A stretch of 64,000 nt of DNA from Citreicoccus inhibens. Lineage in GTDB: Bacteria; Myxococcota; Myxococcia; Myxococcales; Myxococcaceae. The notes below the pieces were generated by a model that saw nothing but the letters and a program-made list of their open reading frames with translations, was not told the origin of the DNA and did not search any database. This document shows positions 30,019 to 38,217 of this stretch, piece by piece (position 1 is the stretch's first letter; every line of letters begins with the position of its first letter). The stretch covers positions 1-64,000 of the forward strand of contig NZ_JAHNZT010000025.1 of assembly GCF_019039035.1 (NCBI RefSeq), in the 5' to 3' direction. Position numbers and translations under genes: made by a program.

Positions 30019-30918
30019 TCAGGTCCCGAACACGTGCGCGCGCGCGGCTTCGGCGATGGCGACGACGGAGGGATGGCGCAGGCGCCGCTCCACGGTGATG
30101 GCGTAGAAGCAGGTCTCGATTTCATCCGTCCGGCCGATGACGGAGACGTTGAGCTGGCGAACCACCTCGGCCTCGGTGATGGAGGGCATGGCGAAGACGC
30201 CGTGCCCTGTCTGCCCGAAGGCCTGGAGCATGGCGCTGTCGTCGAAGTCTCCCGCGATGAGGGGACGCAGGCCCTGTCGCTCGAACCACAGGTCCAACGA
30301 GCGACGCACCGAGGACTCATCCGAGGGCAACAGCACGGGCGCGCCATCGAGCGAGCGCGGAAAGTCATTCTTCAGATGGGCCAGCCCGCTCGCGGCGAAG
30401 AAGGTGACGCCGCACTTGCCCAGCAAGTGGTTGAACGAGCGCACGCTCACGGTCTCCGCGCCCGGCGCGTCCGCGAGCACCACGTCCAGCTCATGCAGCG
30501 CCAGGGAGGCGAGCAACTGCGGCAGCGGCCCTTCGCGGCAGATGACGCGCAGCGAGGGGCCCGCCTCCAGCGCGGGCTTGAGGAGCTGCTCGGCGACCAG
30601 CTTGGGGATGACGTCGAGCAGCCCGACGTTGAGGCGCGCCTGCTGGCCCGCGGGGTGGCCCGCGACCACGTTCTTCAGCTCGTTGCCCAGCCGGAAGATT
30701 TCGTCCGCGTACCGCATGACGGTGCGGCCCACGTCGGTGAGCGCCAGCTTGCGCCCCTGGCGCTCGAACAGCTTGTGGCCCAGCGACTCCTCCAGGAGCT
30801 TGAGCTGGCTGCTGATGGTGGGCTGCGCCAGGTGCAGCTCCTCGCTGGCCTTGGCGATGCTGCCCGCCCGCGCAACCGTCCAGAAATACAGGAGATGGTG
30901 GTAGTTGAGCCAGGACAT
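30019..30918 (-). CDS. LysR-family regulator, NhaR-like
   Basis: A 299-residue LysR protein. The N-terminal MSWLNYHHLLYFWTVARAG is characteristic of NhaR-type sodium/stress activators, and the helix-turn-helix covers about residues 3-62. The effector domain follows (about 90-290). No NhaA antiporter gene is nearby, so what it controls is unknown. A pair of GAATAAC repeats spaced 11 bp apart lies just upstream of its start codon and may be its own operator. It is divergent from the sigma factor gene at 31039. Confidence 0.88.
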   Translation of the reverse strand: MSWLNYHHLLYFWTVARAGSIAKASEELHLAQPTISSQLKLLEESLGHKLFERQGRKLALTDVGRTVMRYADEIFRLGNELKNVVAGHPAGQQARLNVGLLDVIPKLVAEQLLKPALEAGPSLRVICREGPLPQLLASLALHELDVVLADAPGAETVSVRSFNHLLGKCGVTFFAASGLAHLKNDFPRSLDGAPVLLPSDESSVRRSLDLWFERQGLRPLIAGDFDDSAMLQAFGQTGHGVFAMPSITEAEVVRQLNVSVIGRTDEIETCFYAITVERRLRHPSVVAIAEAARAHVFGT

Positions 30919-30925
30919 GACTTAG

Positions 30926-30943
30926 GAATAACCGAAGAATAAC
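30926..30943. promoter_or_regulatory. Tandem GAATAAC repeats upstream of the NhaR-like gene
   Basis: GAATAAC occurs at 30926-30932 and again at 30937-30943, exactly one helical turn (11 bp) apart, in the divergent NhaR-like/sigma intergenic region. Such phased direct repeats are a plausible LysR-type binding site. Confidence 0.4.
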
Positions 30944-31038
30944 GCTCAAACTACCTCATTTTCTCATGGACGCCTTCCTCATATCTCTTGGGCGTTCGCG
31001 CGCAGTGGGGGCGCGGGTGACTTGCAGGAGGTCTGTCC

Positions 31039-31836
31039 ATGGAAGCGGCAGAGGTGAGTGTGACCACGACGAAGTGCCCGATGCAGGGGGGAAGCGGGCC
31101 GCAGGTGGAGGCGCGTGTTCGCGGCCATCTGGAGCTGGTGCAGCGGCTGGCGTGGAAATACCGATGGACGGGGCTCCCGCTGGACGAGCTGGTGGCGGAG
31201 GGGAACGTGGGGCTGATGGAGGCGGCGAGCCGCTTCGAGGACCGGGGGATTCCGTTCGGGGCCTATGCGCAGCAGTGGATCCGCGCGCGGATCCGCGCCT
31301 ACGTGGCTCGCAACTGGAGCGTGGCGGGCGGGCGGGCGCCGTGGGTGGTGTTCCAGCTTCGGCGGGAGCGCGCGCGCCTGGAGGCCCGGTGGGGAGAGGG
31401 GCACCCGGAGGTGGAGAAGCGCCTGGCGGATGTGTTGGGCCGGACGGAGGAGGACGTGGCGCGGGGGGCGGAGGGGCTGGTCAAGGACGTGTCGTTGGAC
31501 GCGCCGGTGGGCCAGGACGGGGAGGTGACACGGCTGGAGCAGCTGATGGCCGAGGACGTGTCGCCGGAGGAGTCGGCGGACCGCACGCGGTGGGTGGCGA
31601 AGCTGCGGGAGAGCGTGGAGGAGGCCTGGCCCGAGTTGGACGCGCGGGAGCGGGCGCTGGTGGAGGAGCGGATGCTGGTGGAGGAGGGGGTGAGCGCGGA
31701 GCTGCTGGCTCGCCGGTTCGGGGTGACGGCGGTGCGCATCCGGCAGATTGAGCAGGCGCTGCGGACCAAGCTGCGGCACCGGCTCACCGCGAGTTGTACG
31801 GCCTGGGACGGTGAGGCGCTCCGGCTGGCGGCCTGA
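31039..31836 (+). CDS. RpoH-like sigma-70 family factor (group 3)
   Basis: A 265-residue alternative sigma factor. Region 2 (about residues 28-100) includes LDELVAEGNVGLMEAASRFE and the region 2.4-like AYAQQWIRARIRAYVARNWS. Region 4 (about 200-255) has the helix-turn-helix LLARRFGVTAVRIRQIEQALRTKLRHRL. The RNW and following layout resemble RpoH and the developmental sigma factors SigB/SigC/SigE of Myxococcus xanthus. It lacks region 1.1 and has a short region 3. AGGAGG at 31026-31031 supports the ATG. No anti-sigma gene is adjacent, so control is probably at transcription or stability. Confidence 0.85.
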   Translation: MEAAEVSVTTTKCPMQGGSGPQVEARVRGHLELVQRLAWKYRWTGLPLDELVAEGNVGLMEAASRFEDRGIPFGAYAQQWIRARIRAYVARNWSVAGGRAPWVVFQLRRERARLEARWGEGHPEVEKRLADVLGRTEEDVARGAEGLVKDVSLDAPVGQDGEVTRLEQLMAEDVSPEESADRTRWVAKLRESVEEAWPELDARERALVEERMLVEEGVSAELLARRFGVTAVRIRQIEQALRTKLRHRLTASCTAWDGEALRLAA

Positions 31837-31859
31837 GGTGGGACTGGGGAGGAAAGAGG

Positions 31860-31888
31860 TTGACGCCGCCAGCGTCTACCTCTACAAG
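31860..31888 (+). promoter_or_regulatory. Promoter of tRNA-Phe
   Basis: TTGACG (31860-31865), a 17-bp spacer and TACAAG (31883-31888) place the transcript start near 31895, about 20 bases before the tRNA. Confidence 0.6.
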
Positions 31889-31914
31889 CGCGGTGCTTCT
31901 CGCAGCCGCGTTTC

Positions 31915-31987
31915 GCCCAGGTAGCTCAGTCGGTAGAGCAGGGGACTGAAAATCCCCGTGTCGGTGGTTCGATTCCGCCCCTGGGCA
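31915..31987 (+). tRNA. tRNA-Phe (GAA)
   Basis: A 73-nt cloverleaf with a 7-bp acceptor stem (GCCCAGG/CCTGGGC), D arm GCTC/GAGC, anticodon stem GGGGA/TCCCC around loop CTGAAAA (anticodon GAA), and T arm GGTGG TTCGATT CCGCC. The discriminator is A at 31987. The CCA end is not encoded and must be added after transcription. Confidence 0.96.
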
Positions 31988-32006
31988 CACAAGTTGGAAA
32001 GTCTTC

Positions 32007-32044
32007 AGGGCTTTGGACCTCTGGTTCAAAGCCCTTTGTTTTTG
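32007..32044 (+). terminator. Intrinsic terminator of tRNA-Phe
   Basis: AGGGCTTTG (32007-32015) pairs perfectly with CAAAGCCCT (32027-32035), followed by TTGTTTTTG. It begins 20 bases after the tRNA. The right arm overlaps the last codons of the minus-strand hypothetical gene. Confidence 0.8.
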
Positions 32045-32694
32045 TCCGCGAGGCGACTGGCGCTTGAGCGGGCCACCCGTGGCGCATCGTCTGGGCCTGG
32101 GGCTTCTGCGGGCCGATGTCGTCGAGGCGGTGTCTCAGGGGCCAGTCCATCCAGGCCCTTCAGCGCATGCGCAAGCCGGGCCTTTGCGAGTGGTGTGGGC
32201 ACACGCGTCTTCCAGGTGCCCAGCTGTCCCAAGGCCACGACCGCCCACGCAATGGCTCGTGGGATGCCCGAGCCTCCTGTATGCCATTGCGCGAACATCC
32301 TCGCGGGATGCACGAGCAGCTCGGGCGAAAGGCCGCACACGCGGCACCACGCCATGGCTGGATCCTTCCTCGGGGATGACATCGAATGCGCCGACATGCC
32401 GTGCGCGAGCAGGACGGCTTCGAGGAAGCATCCACGCGGCGGCGCGCCCGCGGTGGCGCGACCGCTCTCGAAGGCCTCGACGCCTTCGGCGATGCTGGAG
32501 TGCTTCCGCGCAGCGAGGACCGCGGACACCGCCTCGTCATGCGTGAGCCGGAGGCTCGCGTTCGGGTCGAGCCCCACGCCACGAAGCCACTCCACGTCGC
32601 TCCGGGCCGGGGTCCTCGGGAGGTAGACCACGTCGTCTCCGCCGGGGTTGCGCGGCGAGAAGATTCGTTCGAGCAGGGAGACCGCGCGCGCCAC
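32026..32694 (-). CDS. Hypothetical protein, possibly N-terminally truncated
   Basis: The reading frame has backbone-like G/C third positions for most of its length and would give 222 residues from a GTG at 32694. Visible features are a CRVCGLSPELL segment near the middle and a basic, Pro-rich tail whose end falls inside the tRNA terminator hairpin. The frame stays open and protein-like for about 30 codons upstream of that GTG (to a stop near 32790) without an ATG. The gene may therefore have lost its true start, or may use a rare start codon. No family was recognised. It may be a relic rather than a functional gene. Confidence 0.4.
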   Translation of the reverse strand: MARAVSLLERIFSPRNPGGDDVVYLPRTPARSDVEWLRGVGLDPNASLRLTHDEAVSAVLAARKHSSIAEGVEAFESGRATAGAPPRGCFLEAVLLAHGMSAHSMSSPRKDPAMAWCRVCGLSPELLVHPARMFAQWHTGGSGIPRAIAWAVVALGQLGTWKTRVPTPLAKARLAHALKGLDGLAPETPPRRHRPAEAPGPDDAPRVARSSASRLADKNKGL

Positions 32695-32789
32695 GTCATT
32701 AAGGGCCAGCGAGGGGAGCGCCTGGAGGGGGCGCCTCAGAGGGATGCCATGGCACAGCCTATCTGTGCTCCACGGCCCCCGACCTCACG

Positions 32790-32819
32790 GACTCCGAGCC
32801 AAGTGGGGCTCGGAGTCCC
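32790..32819 (-). terminator. 12-bp hairpin after the collagen-repeat lipoprotein gene
   Basis: GGACTCCGAGCC (32790-32801) and GGCTCGGAGTCC (32808-32819) are perfect reverse complements around a 6-base loop. It lies 18 bases beyond the stop of the minus-strand lipoprotein gene. No T-run, so a Rho-assisted or weak terminator. Confidence 0.5.
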
Positions 32820-32837
32820 AGCGTCATGCGAGGCAGC

Positions 32838-33515
32838 TCAGCGACGCTGCTCCAAGTGGAGCGGGCCTTGGAATCCAGCCGGGGGCGTGACCGTGACCTC
32901 GGGCCCCATGGGGAAGGCTTCCATGTCCTCCGTAGGCGGTCTGTTCGCGAAGCTGTAGCACGCCCCGTCGTCTTGCCAGCTCGAACGGAAGGTCCGCATT
33001 GCCCAGACATCCGTCTCTCCGCGCACGCGATACTTGCCCTTCACGGGGAAGGGCATGCGCGGGAGGATGGGGAGCGTCATGTATGGCGTTCCCGTGCAGT
33101 CGCTCGTCTCGAAGTACACCGCCGAGGCAAGGTCGTTGCCGCGGAAGAGGTAGCTCGGGAGGGTCCCCTCGTAGGTAGGCTGACCCGTCTCCTTGTTCAC
33201 CCCCCACCGATAACCTTGATCATCGACGAGATAGGGAGCACAGATGGGCGCGACCACTACCCCCTTTGCGTCCACGTAAACCCACCCGTCGCAGGGTGCG
33301 CTGTTCTTCGATTCACCCGCGGGGCCCGGCGCTCCTGGGGGACCGCGCTCCCCTTGGGGGCCTCTCTCCCCCTGCGGACCCGCCTCGCCCTTCGTCCCTG
33401 CGTCGCAGCCTGTGAACAGCAACATCCCCATGCAGAGACTGCCGACCCACCTGTGTCGCTGTATCCGATGACTGTCTTCTCGGTGCCCGCTGTCTGTCTT
33501 CTGGCTTGAGTTCAC
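32838..33515 (-). CDS. Putative lipoprotein with collagen-like Gly-X-Y repeats
   Basis: The product (about 225 residues from a GTG at 33515) has a basic N-terminus, a hydrophobic segment and a lipobox (FTGC-D, about residue 36). Eight or nine uninterrupted Gly-X-Y triplets follow (GEAGPQGERGPQGERGPPGA and onward), then a globular domain of about 160 residues with four cysteines and no recognised family. Collagen-like stalks on bacterial lipoproteins usually form trimeric rods that display the C-terminal domain at the surface. The start is uncertain: an ATG at 33431 leaves only an eight-residue hydrophobic leader, so the longer GTG form is preferred although its ribosome-binding site is weak. 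Confidence 0.65.
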   Translation of the reverse strand: MNSSQKTDSGHREDSHRIQRHRWVGSLCMGMLLFTGCDAGTKGEAGPQGERGPQGERGPPGAPGPAGESKNSAPCDGWVYVDAKGVVVAPICAPYLVDDQGYRWGVNKETGQPTYEGTLPSYLFRGNDLASAVYFETSDCTGTPYMTLPILPRMPFPVKGKYRVRGETDVWAMRTFRSSWQDDGACYSFANRPPTEDMEAFPMGPEVTVTPPAGFQGPLHLEQRR

Positions 33516-33814
33516 GCGTTGCTCGTTCTCGGAGTGCCTTCGTTCCGGCCCACGGGCCAGGTGAGCAAGGGGCGTGCCTCTTGCTCGCCCCTCGACAGGC
33601 ACTCCTGGCGAGCGCCTCTGTGCGCAACGCCGTGCACGCTGTGCCACAGGGTGTACAGGCACCGTGCAGCACCCCGCGCGGCTCCTGGATGCCGGGCGGC
33701 CGAGAGCATTTGCCTCCCTCCGTCGCATTCGAGCAGGCATACAAACGATGGAGACCCGGGCGACATCTCGTTACGTTGCGCCGTTCTCTCTTTCCCTCGC
33801 TGGACGAAGCGCTC

Positions 33815-34915
33815 ATGCCGACTCTCTTCGACCCCATCACCGTGGGCGACCTGCCGCTCGCCAACCGCGTCGTCATGGCGCCGCTGACGCGCAACCGCTC
33901 GCCCAACGCGATCCCCCCGGACATCGCCGCCACCTATTACGCGCAGCGGGCGACCGCGGGGCTGCTCATCAGCGAGGCCACCGCCATCTCCCATCAGGGG
34001 CAGGGCTACGCGGATGTGCCCGGCCTGTACCACCCCGATCAGCTCGTGGGTTGGCGACGGGTGACGGACGCGGTGCATGAGGCGAAGGGCCGCATCGTCG
34101 CGCAGCTCTGGCATGTGGGGCGCATTTCGCACCACGAGCTTCAGCCGAACCATGGGGCTCCGGTCGCGCCGTCCGCCGTCGTGGCGAACGCCAAGACCGT
34201 GCTGCTTCGGAATGGTGCCGCTGAGTTCGTGCCCACGGCCCTGCCTCGGGCGCTGGAGCTGGCGGAGCTGCCCGGCATCGTGCGGGACTACGCCACCGCC
34301 GCGCGCAACGCGGTGACGCTCGGCGGCTTCGACGGAGTCGAGGTCCACGGGGCCAACGGCTATCTCTTGGATCAATTCCTCAAGAGCGGCTCCAACCACC
34401 GGACGGATGCTTACGGTGGGAGCATCGAGAACCGCGCCCGCTTCATGTTGGAGGTGATGCGCGCGGTCGTGGATGGGATTGGCGCGAAGAAGACCGGCAT
34501 TCGCTTGTCCCCGGTCACGACGGCGAACGACGCGTTCGATTCCAACCCGCAGCCGCTGTTTGAGTACGTCGTGCGCGAGCTGGCGAAGTGGGATCTGTCG
34601 TATGTGCATGTCATCGAGGGCGCGACGGGCGGCCCGCGCGAGCTGCCCGACCGGCCATTTGACTATGCGGCGATGAAGCGGGCGTACCGCGAGGCCGGCG
34701 GCAAGGGCGCGTGGATGGTGAACAACGGCTACGACGGCGCGCTGGCGAAGAAGGCCATCGAGGATGGCGCGGACCTGGTGTCGTTCGGTCGTTCGTACAT
34801 CTCGAACCCAGACCTGGTGCGCCGCCTGCGCGAGGACGCGCCGCTGGCGAAGCTCGACAAGGCCACGCTCTACGGCGGCGGAGCGAAGGGCTACATCGAC
34901 TACCCCACGCTCTGA
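33815..34915 (+). CDS. Old yellow enzyme-family alkene reductase
   Basis: A 366-residue FMN-dependent (beta/alpha)8-barrel ene-reductase of the NemA/OYE type. It reduces activated C=C bonds of enones, maleimides or nitro compounds with NAD(P)H. The FMN-binding N-terminal strand is in LFDPITVGDLPLANRVVMAP. The family motif HGANGYLLDQFLKSGSN with YGGSIENRARF (about residues 180-215) is intact, and the C-terminal FGRSYISNPDLV binds the phosphate. The ATG at 33815 is the natural start; the upstream open frame is not protein-like. Monocistronic. Confidence 0.94.
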   Translation: MPTLFDPITVGDLPLANRVVMAPLTRNRSPNAIPPDIAATYYAQRATAGLLISEATAISHQGQGYADVPGLYHPDQLVGWRRVTDAVHEAKGRIVAQLWHVGRISHHELQPNHGAPVAPSAVVANAKTVLLRNGAAEFVPTALPRALELAELPGIVRDYATAARNAVTLGGFDGVEVHGANGYLLDQFLKSGSNHRTDAYGGSIENRARFMLEVMRAVVDGIGAKKTGIRLSPVTTANDAFDSNPQPLFEYVVRELAKWDLSYVHVIEGATGGPRELPDRPFDYAAMKRAYREAGGKGAWMVNNGYDGALAKKAIEDGADLVSFGRSYISNPDLVRRLREDAPLAKLDKATLYGGGAKGYIDYPTL

Positions 34916-34988
34916 GCACGGGCGCGGTGTCCCCCGAGGTGGTCGCGCCGGGGGGGCACCTGGGCTCGCGGGTGCGCTCCGGGCGTGA

Positions 34989-35610
34989 CTACTTGAGCGT
35001 GTAGCGGATGGTCCGGGTCGTGTTGTTCGTCAGCTTGCCCGCCTTGGACTCCAGGTCGATGCCCTCGCGGGGCGGCGGCAGCGACTGCGCGCTGTCCCCG
35101 ATGCGGACGCTGCACGAGCCCGTTCCGGGGTTGCGCGGATCCGCCCAGTCGAAGGACAGGCTCGTAGACGTGTTCTTCTCCCACGACGTGGAGGCATTGG
35201 CCGCGAGCGTGCCCGTCTTGTCGGCGGAGCCCAGCTCGCCGCTGTACGCGTAGCGTGCCTCCAGCGCCTCGAGGTGCTGGTTCACGCCCTGTCTGGTCGG
35301 GCCGCTCGGCGCTCCCGTCCTCCACCAACTGCTGGACGCTCTCGGAGTAGATGACCTTCCAGCGCTTGCCGAGCATGGTTCCCTTCTTCTGGCTGGCCTT
35401 GTAGACGCCGCGACCGCCGATCTGCTTGTAGTTGGCGAGCATGGCCTGGTAGTCGACGGTCCACTCGACGCCCGTTTCGCCGCCGTCCGCCGCGGTCGAC
35501 TGGAGCCACGAGACGCTCTCCAGGCCGGGCGAGTCCGGCAGCGTCTGATACAGACCCATGGTCCACGTACGACCGGTGTTGTTGATGAAGTCGACGTACA
35601 TCTTGCTCAT
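34989..35610 (-). pseudogene. Frameshifted hypothetical protein (RhiA-like N-terminal half)
   Basis: The start at 35610 opens a frame whose first 98 or so residues (MYVDFINNTGRTWTMGLYQ, later GVEWTVDYQAML) faintly resemble the RhiA family of rhizosphere/quorum-regulated proteins. The coherent protein then continues in another frame (NQHLEALEARYAYSGEL to the stop at 34989). Removing one C from the CCC run at 35314-35316 joins them into a single 206-residue reading frame. The second half contains Ser/Thr-rich strands of beta-sandwich character. Either the gene carries a real one-base insertion or this is a sequencing error. The RhiA link is tentative and rests only on remembered motif resemblance. 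Confidence 0.6.
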
Positions 35611-35728
35611 GGCGTGCTCCTTGTTCCGCGCGACGCGCGGCTCGTGATGGATGGGAATGAGCGCCGCGCCCTGCGTCGGGGCCGCGAGTGCGAAGGGGCC
35701 GCGCTCGAAAGGAAGACGGCCCGAGTCC

Positions 35729-36047
35729 TCACGCGGTTATTTCGTCCACCATTTCCTGCGCATCCGCGCCAAGTCCCGCCGCGAGGCTGCGATAGGCGAG
35801 CATCAAGCGACGGCGCACGTTGACGGGGGTAAGCCCCAACTCACGTGCGATGTCCGCGCTCCCCAGTCCCTGAATTCAGGTCATGCTGCCGCGCATCGAA
35901 GGCCTGGAGTGCTCGGAGCATCGCGATGCTCAGCGCGTCTTCGGCATCGGCCCAGTGTCCCCCCGTTCGCTGGAGACTCAGCTTCAGGAGTTGCGGGCGC
36001 AGCTCGTTCCAAACAGCCCAGAAGCGGTTCGTCGTCGCGTCGTCCAT
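35729..36047 (-). pseudogene. Degraded ECF-like sigma factor gene
   Basis: From the ATG at 36047 the frame encodes about 57 residues like sigma region 2 (FWAVWNELRPQLLKLSLQR, then DAEDALSIAMLRALQAF) and then stops. A different frame immediately beyond encodes a region 4.2 helix-turn-helix, DIARELGLTPVNVRRRLMLA, up to a stop at 35729. The roughly 80 residues expected between region 2 and region 4 are missing, and the two parts are out of frame. The join lies at a 12-bp palindrome CCTGAATTCAGG near 35870. This is a sigma gene broken by an internal deletion. Its parent is not the intact fusion gene at 36920, whose sigma sequence differs. Confidence 0.65.
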
Positions 36048-36919
36048 GGTCCCCCCGGAAGCAGGAAGCGGCGCGAGCCAGCAATGCGCGTGCCTCGGTT
36101 GGGGCGGCCATTCCTATTCATTGCCTGCCAACGTTGATGATGTGGTCGGGGTTGTTTGGGAGTGTGTGTCAACCTTTGACGCGGGTTCACGACTCGGCGG
36201 GTCCGTTTGGGATATGCCGAGTCCTCCAATGCGCCGGATGGGCGATGCGCCGGGTCGTCGGTGCGTGTGGGCTCGGGTCATCGGTCAAGATGGCCCCGCG
36301 TCGCTTGGGCCCTGCGACGTGTCGTCGCTGCGCGGCTCCGGGCGCGAGTCCGACGAGGTCACGGCATGACACATCGCACGCCATGCCATGGGATGCTTGG
36401 AATTTCGGATTGTGGTGGTGTGGCCGGAGGAGCGCAGGAACTCAGTGTATGAGTGCAGACTGGCCTTGCCAGCCAGGAGCGGAGCGCTTCAGCGCTTGCA
36501 GGGCAACGTCCCGGCGATGTTGCGGTGCGCTGGCTTCACGGTAGTCGTGGAGGGTGGCCGCGGCACGGAGATGGCCAAGCTCAGGGGCGATGCCGCTGCG
36601 CTATGACCTGAGTCGGTGCACGTGTATCGGTGATGCGGTGACGAGAGGGGCCCTGGTGGTTGGCTCGAGAGCGCTCGTTGTCCGGTCGTCCCGCCTTGCG
36701 TTCGGCGTCGCGCGTGGATTGAGCTTTGCCAGTTTGGCCTCTTCGAAGTGGCTGCTCTGGCGGGGCGCGGACTCGCCTCGTAGAGGGCGGCGAGTGGTCC
36801 ACTCCACGGGTCTGAAGCGCCCCATTGTGCGGAAGACACCAGGGGCTCACCAGGGCAGGTTCTCTGGGCTGCTCCGGGATGCTCTATGGTGAAGCGAATC
36901 TTGAGCGAAGGCGAGGGAT
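36048..36919. other. About 0.9 kb of lower-GC sequence without a convincing gene
   Basis: Short open frames exist on both strands here, but none has a ribosome-binding site, backbone-like codon use or a recognisable motif. The composition is lower in G/C than the flanks and resembles the following fusion gene. It probably holds the upstream control region of the sigma-fusion/viperin unit and decayed remains of transferred DNA. No terminal inverted repeats or transposase motif were seen. Confidence 0.5.
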
Positions 36920-38188
36920 ATGTCGGGAGCTGGCGAGGTTCGAGCACAGCCGTCTCGGATTCCTGTCTGGCGTTGGCTCATCGCCGCGACGGTGTTGGGG
37001 GTCTTCGTCATCCGCGTCTGTCTCCCCCTGACGGTATTGAGTATTGGGGTGGCGATAGGGTTGGGGGTTCTGGGCGTGGGGTATTCGCTCAATCCCATGG
37101 GAGTTCTCGCTGTCGGCACTTTCGCAGAGATGGCCCAGGTCTTCGCCATGCTTCTGGCATCTGTGCTAGCCATCTTCATTGTCGTCACCGCCAGGAATGT
37201 GGGTCGCGCGCTCCTAGGGAGGGGCACTCCCCCTTCACCTGTCACTCGGCGACCGTGGCTGATGCTGGGGGGCCTTCTCTGGATGGGGTGCTGGCTCAGC
37301 GTTTCCACTGGGGCGGGGCGAGTCATCTCGAACGTGTGGATTGGTGCGGTCGTCATGACCTTCGCGGCGTGGGCTGTCCTGACCGTTGGCGTGCTCCTGC
37401 TGCGCGCTGGTGTGAAAGTGTCTCAGTGGTCGTGGCGGCTTGCTCGCGCATCGCTCGGTGGAACTGGGTTGCTGCTCCTCCTGGCGTGCATCGCGCCAGA
37501 TAGCTGGCTCGAAGCGATGTTCCCTGCCGAGTCCCGGCGCTTCTGGTCCCAACCTGGTGTTTCGGCCCGACTGGCCGATGCCAATTCGTACTCCTGGGAG
37601 GCTGGGCGTGAGGCGCTGCTTGCCACGAGACGACAGGACTCCACACCCCAGGTCGTGGGAGTTGCTGACTTCAAGTCCGAGTCAAGCGCGCTTGGCTCAG
37701 ACGCCTCGGACTGTCTGGAGCAGCGCATCCAGCAAGCTGACTTGATGGAGAAGGCTCGCCGTGTCGCGAGCCGATTCGTGCAGAGCCATGATGTAGAGGA
37801 TGTCGTGCACACGACCCTCATCAGCACCTGCTTGAGAGTTCCTCCTCCTTGGGATTTCGAGCAGTACTTTCTGCGCTCGATCGAGTTCAGTGCCAGGGAT
37901 GAGTTCCGGCAGAGGAGTCGCGCCTGCTGTTTGGAGGAGCGGTCTGAGCCCGTCTGTCCTGTCCGGCAGGATGAGCAGCTCATCTCCGCGGAGGCGCTCT
38001 GTGCCCTCACTTGGGCAAGCTGCCAACTCCCCGTTAAAGAGTGGGAACTTCTGCGAATGCGGTACTACGAGGAGCGGACGGATGTGGAGATTGCGCGGCA
38101 GTTGCACATCACGCCTGTCGCCGTCCGAAAAAGACTCCAGCGCGCCCGGGCGAATTTACGGGCCAAATTTCCCGAGGAATGTCAGTAG
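36920..38188 (+). CDS. Polytopic membrane protein fused to an ECF-like sigma factor
   Basis: A 422-residue protein of unusual architecture. About six hydrophobic helices lie at roughly residues 16-38, 39-57, 69-90, 112-130, 138-162 and 179-193. A polar linker (about 195-265) leads to a sigma-70-like C-terminus. Region 2 covers about 267-335 (RVASRFVQSHDVEDVVHTTL, then FEQYFLRSIEFSARDEFRQR). Region 4 covers about 357-415 (LLRMRYYEERTDVEIARQLH and the recognition helix ITPVAVRKRLQRARANLR). The obvious inference is a membrane-tethered sigma factor, inactive until released by proteolysis or able to act at the membrane. It reads into the viperin gene 80 bp downstream. Base composition is lower in G/C than its neighbours, suggesting transfer. 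GAGGG precedes the ATG. The family was not recognised. Confidence 0.8.
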   Translation: MSGAGEVRAQPSRIPVWRWLIAATVLGVFVIRVCLPLTVLSIGVAIGLGVLGVGYSLNPMGVLAVGTFAEMAQVFAMLLASVLAIFIVVTARNVGRALLGRGTPPSPVTRRPWLMLGGLLWMGCWLSVSTGAGRVISNVWIGAVVMTFAAWAVLTVGVLLLRAGVKVSQWSWRLARASLGGTGLLLLLACIAPDSWLEAMFPAESRRFWSQPGVSARLADANSYSWEAGREALLATRRQDSTPQVVGVADFKSESSALGSDASDCLEQRIQQADLMEKARRVASRFVQSHDVEDVVHTTLISTCLRVPPPWDFEQYFLRSIEFSARDEFRQRSRACCLEERSEPVCPVRQDEQLISAEALCALTWASCQLPVKEWELLRMRYYEERTDVEIARQLHITPVAVRKRLQRARANLRAKFPEECQ

Positions 38189-38200
38189 GTTATGAAATTG

Positions 38201-38217
38201 GGTCACATTTTCTGACC
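38201..38217. promoter_or_regulatory. Small inverted repeat between the sigma fusion and viperin genes
   Basis: GGTCA (38201-38205) and TGACC (38213-38217) flank CATTTTC in the 80-bp gap. It could be an operator or a weak hairpin affecting readthrough into the viperin gene. No T-run follows. Confidence 0.3.

Noticed and set aside
31915-32044. tRNA-Phe 3' end as an attachment site for the sigma-viperin island
   Set aside because: No repeat of the tRNA 3' end was found near 35.6 or 39.2 kb, and no integrase gene is present, so insertion at the tRNA is not supported.
34989-35285. A separate 98-residue gene starting with GTG at 35285
   Set aside because: The upstream sequence continues the same protein in this frame once one C is removed at 35314-35316, and there is no good ribosome-binding site at 35285.
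36489-36947. Minus-strand open frame of 152 codons before the sigma-fusion gene
   Set aside because: The translation is Pro/Ser/Arg-rich without domain features, it overlaps the start of the real gene, and it has no ribosome-binding site.
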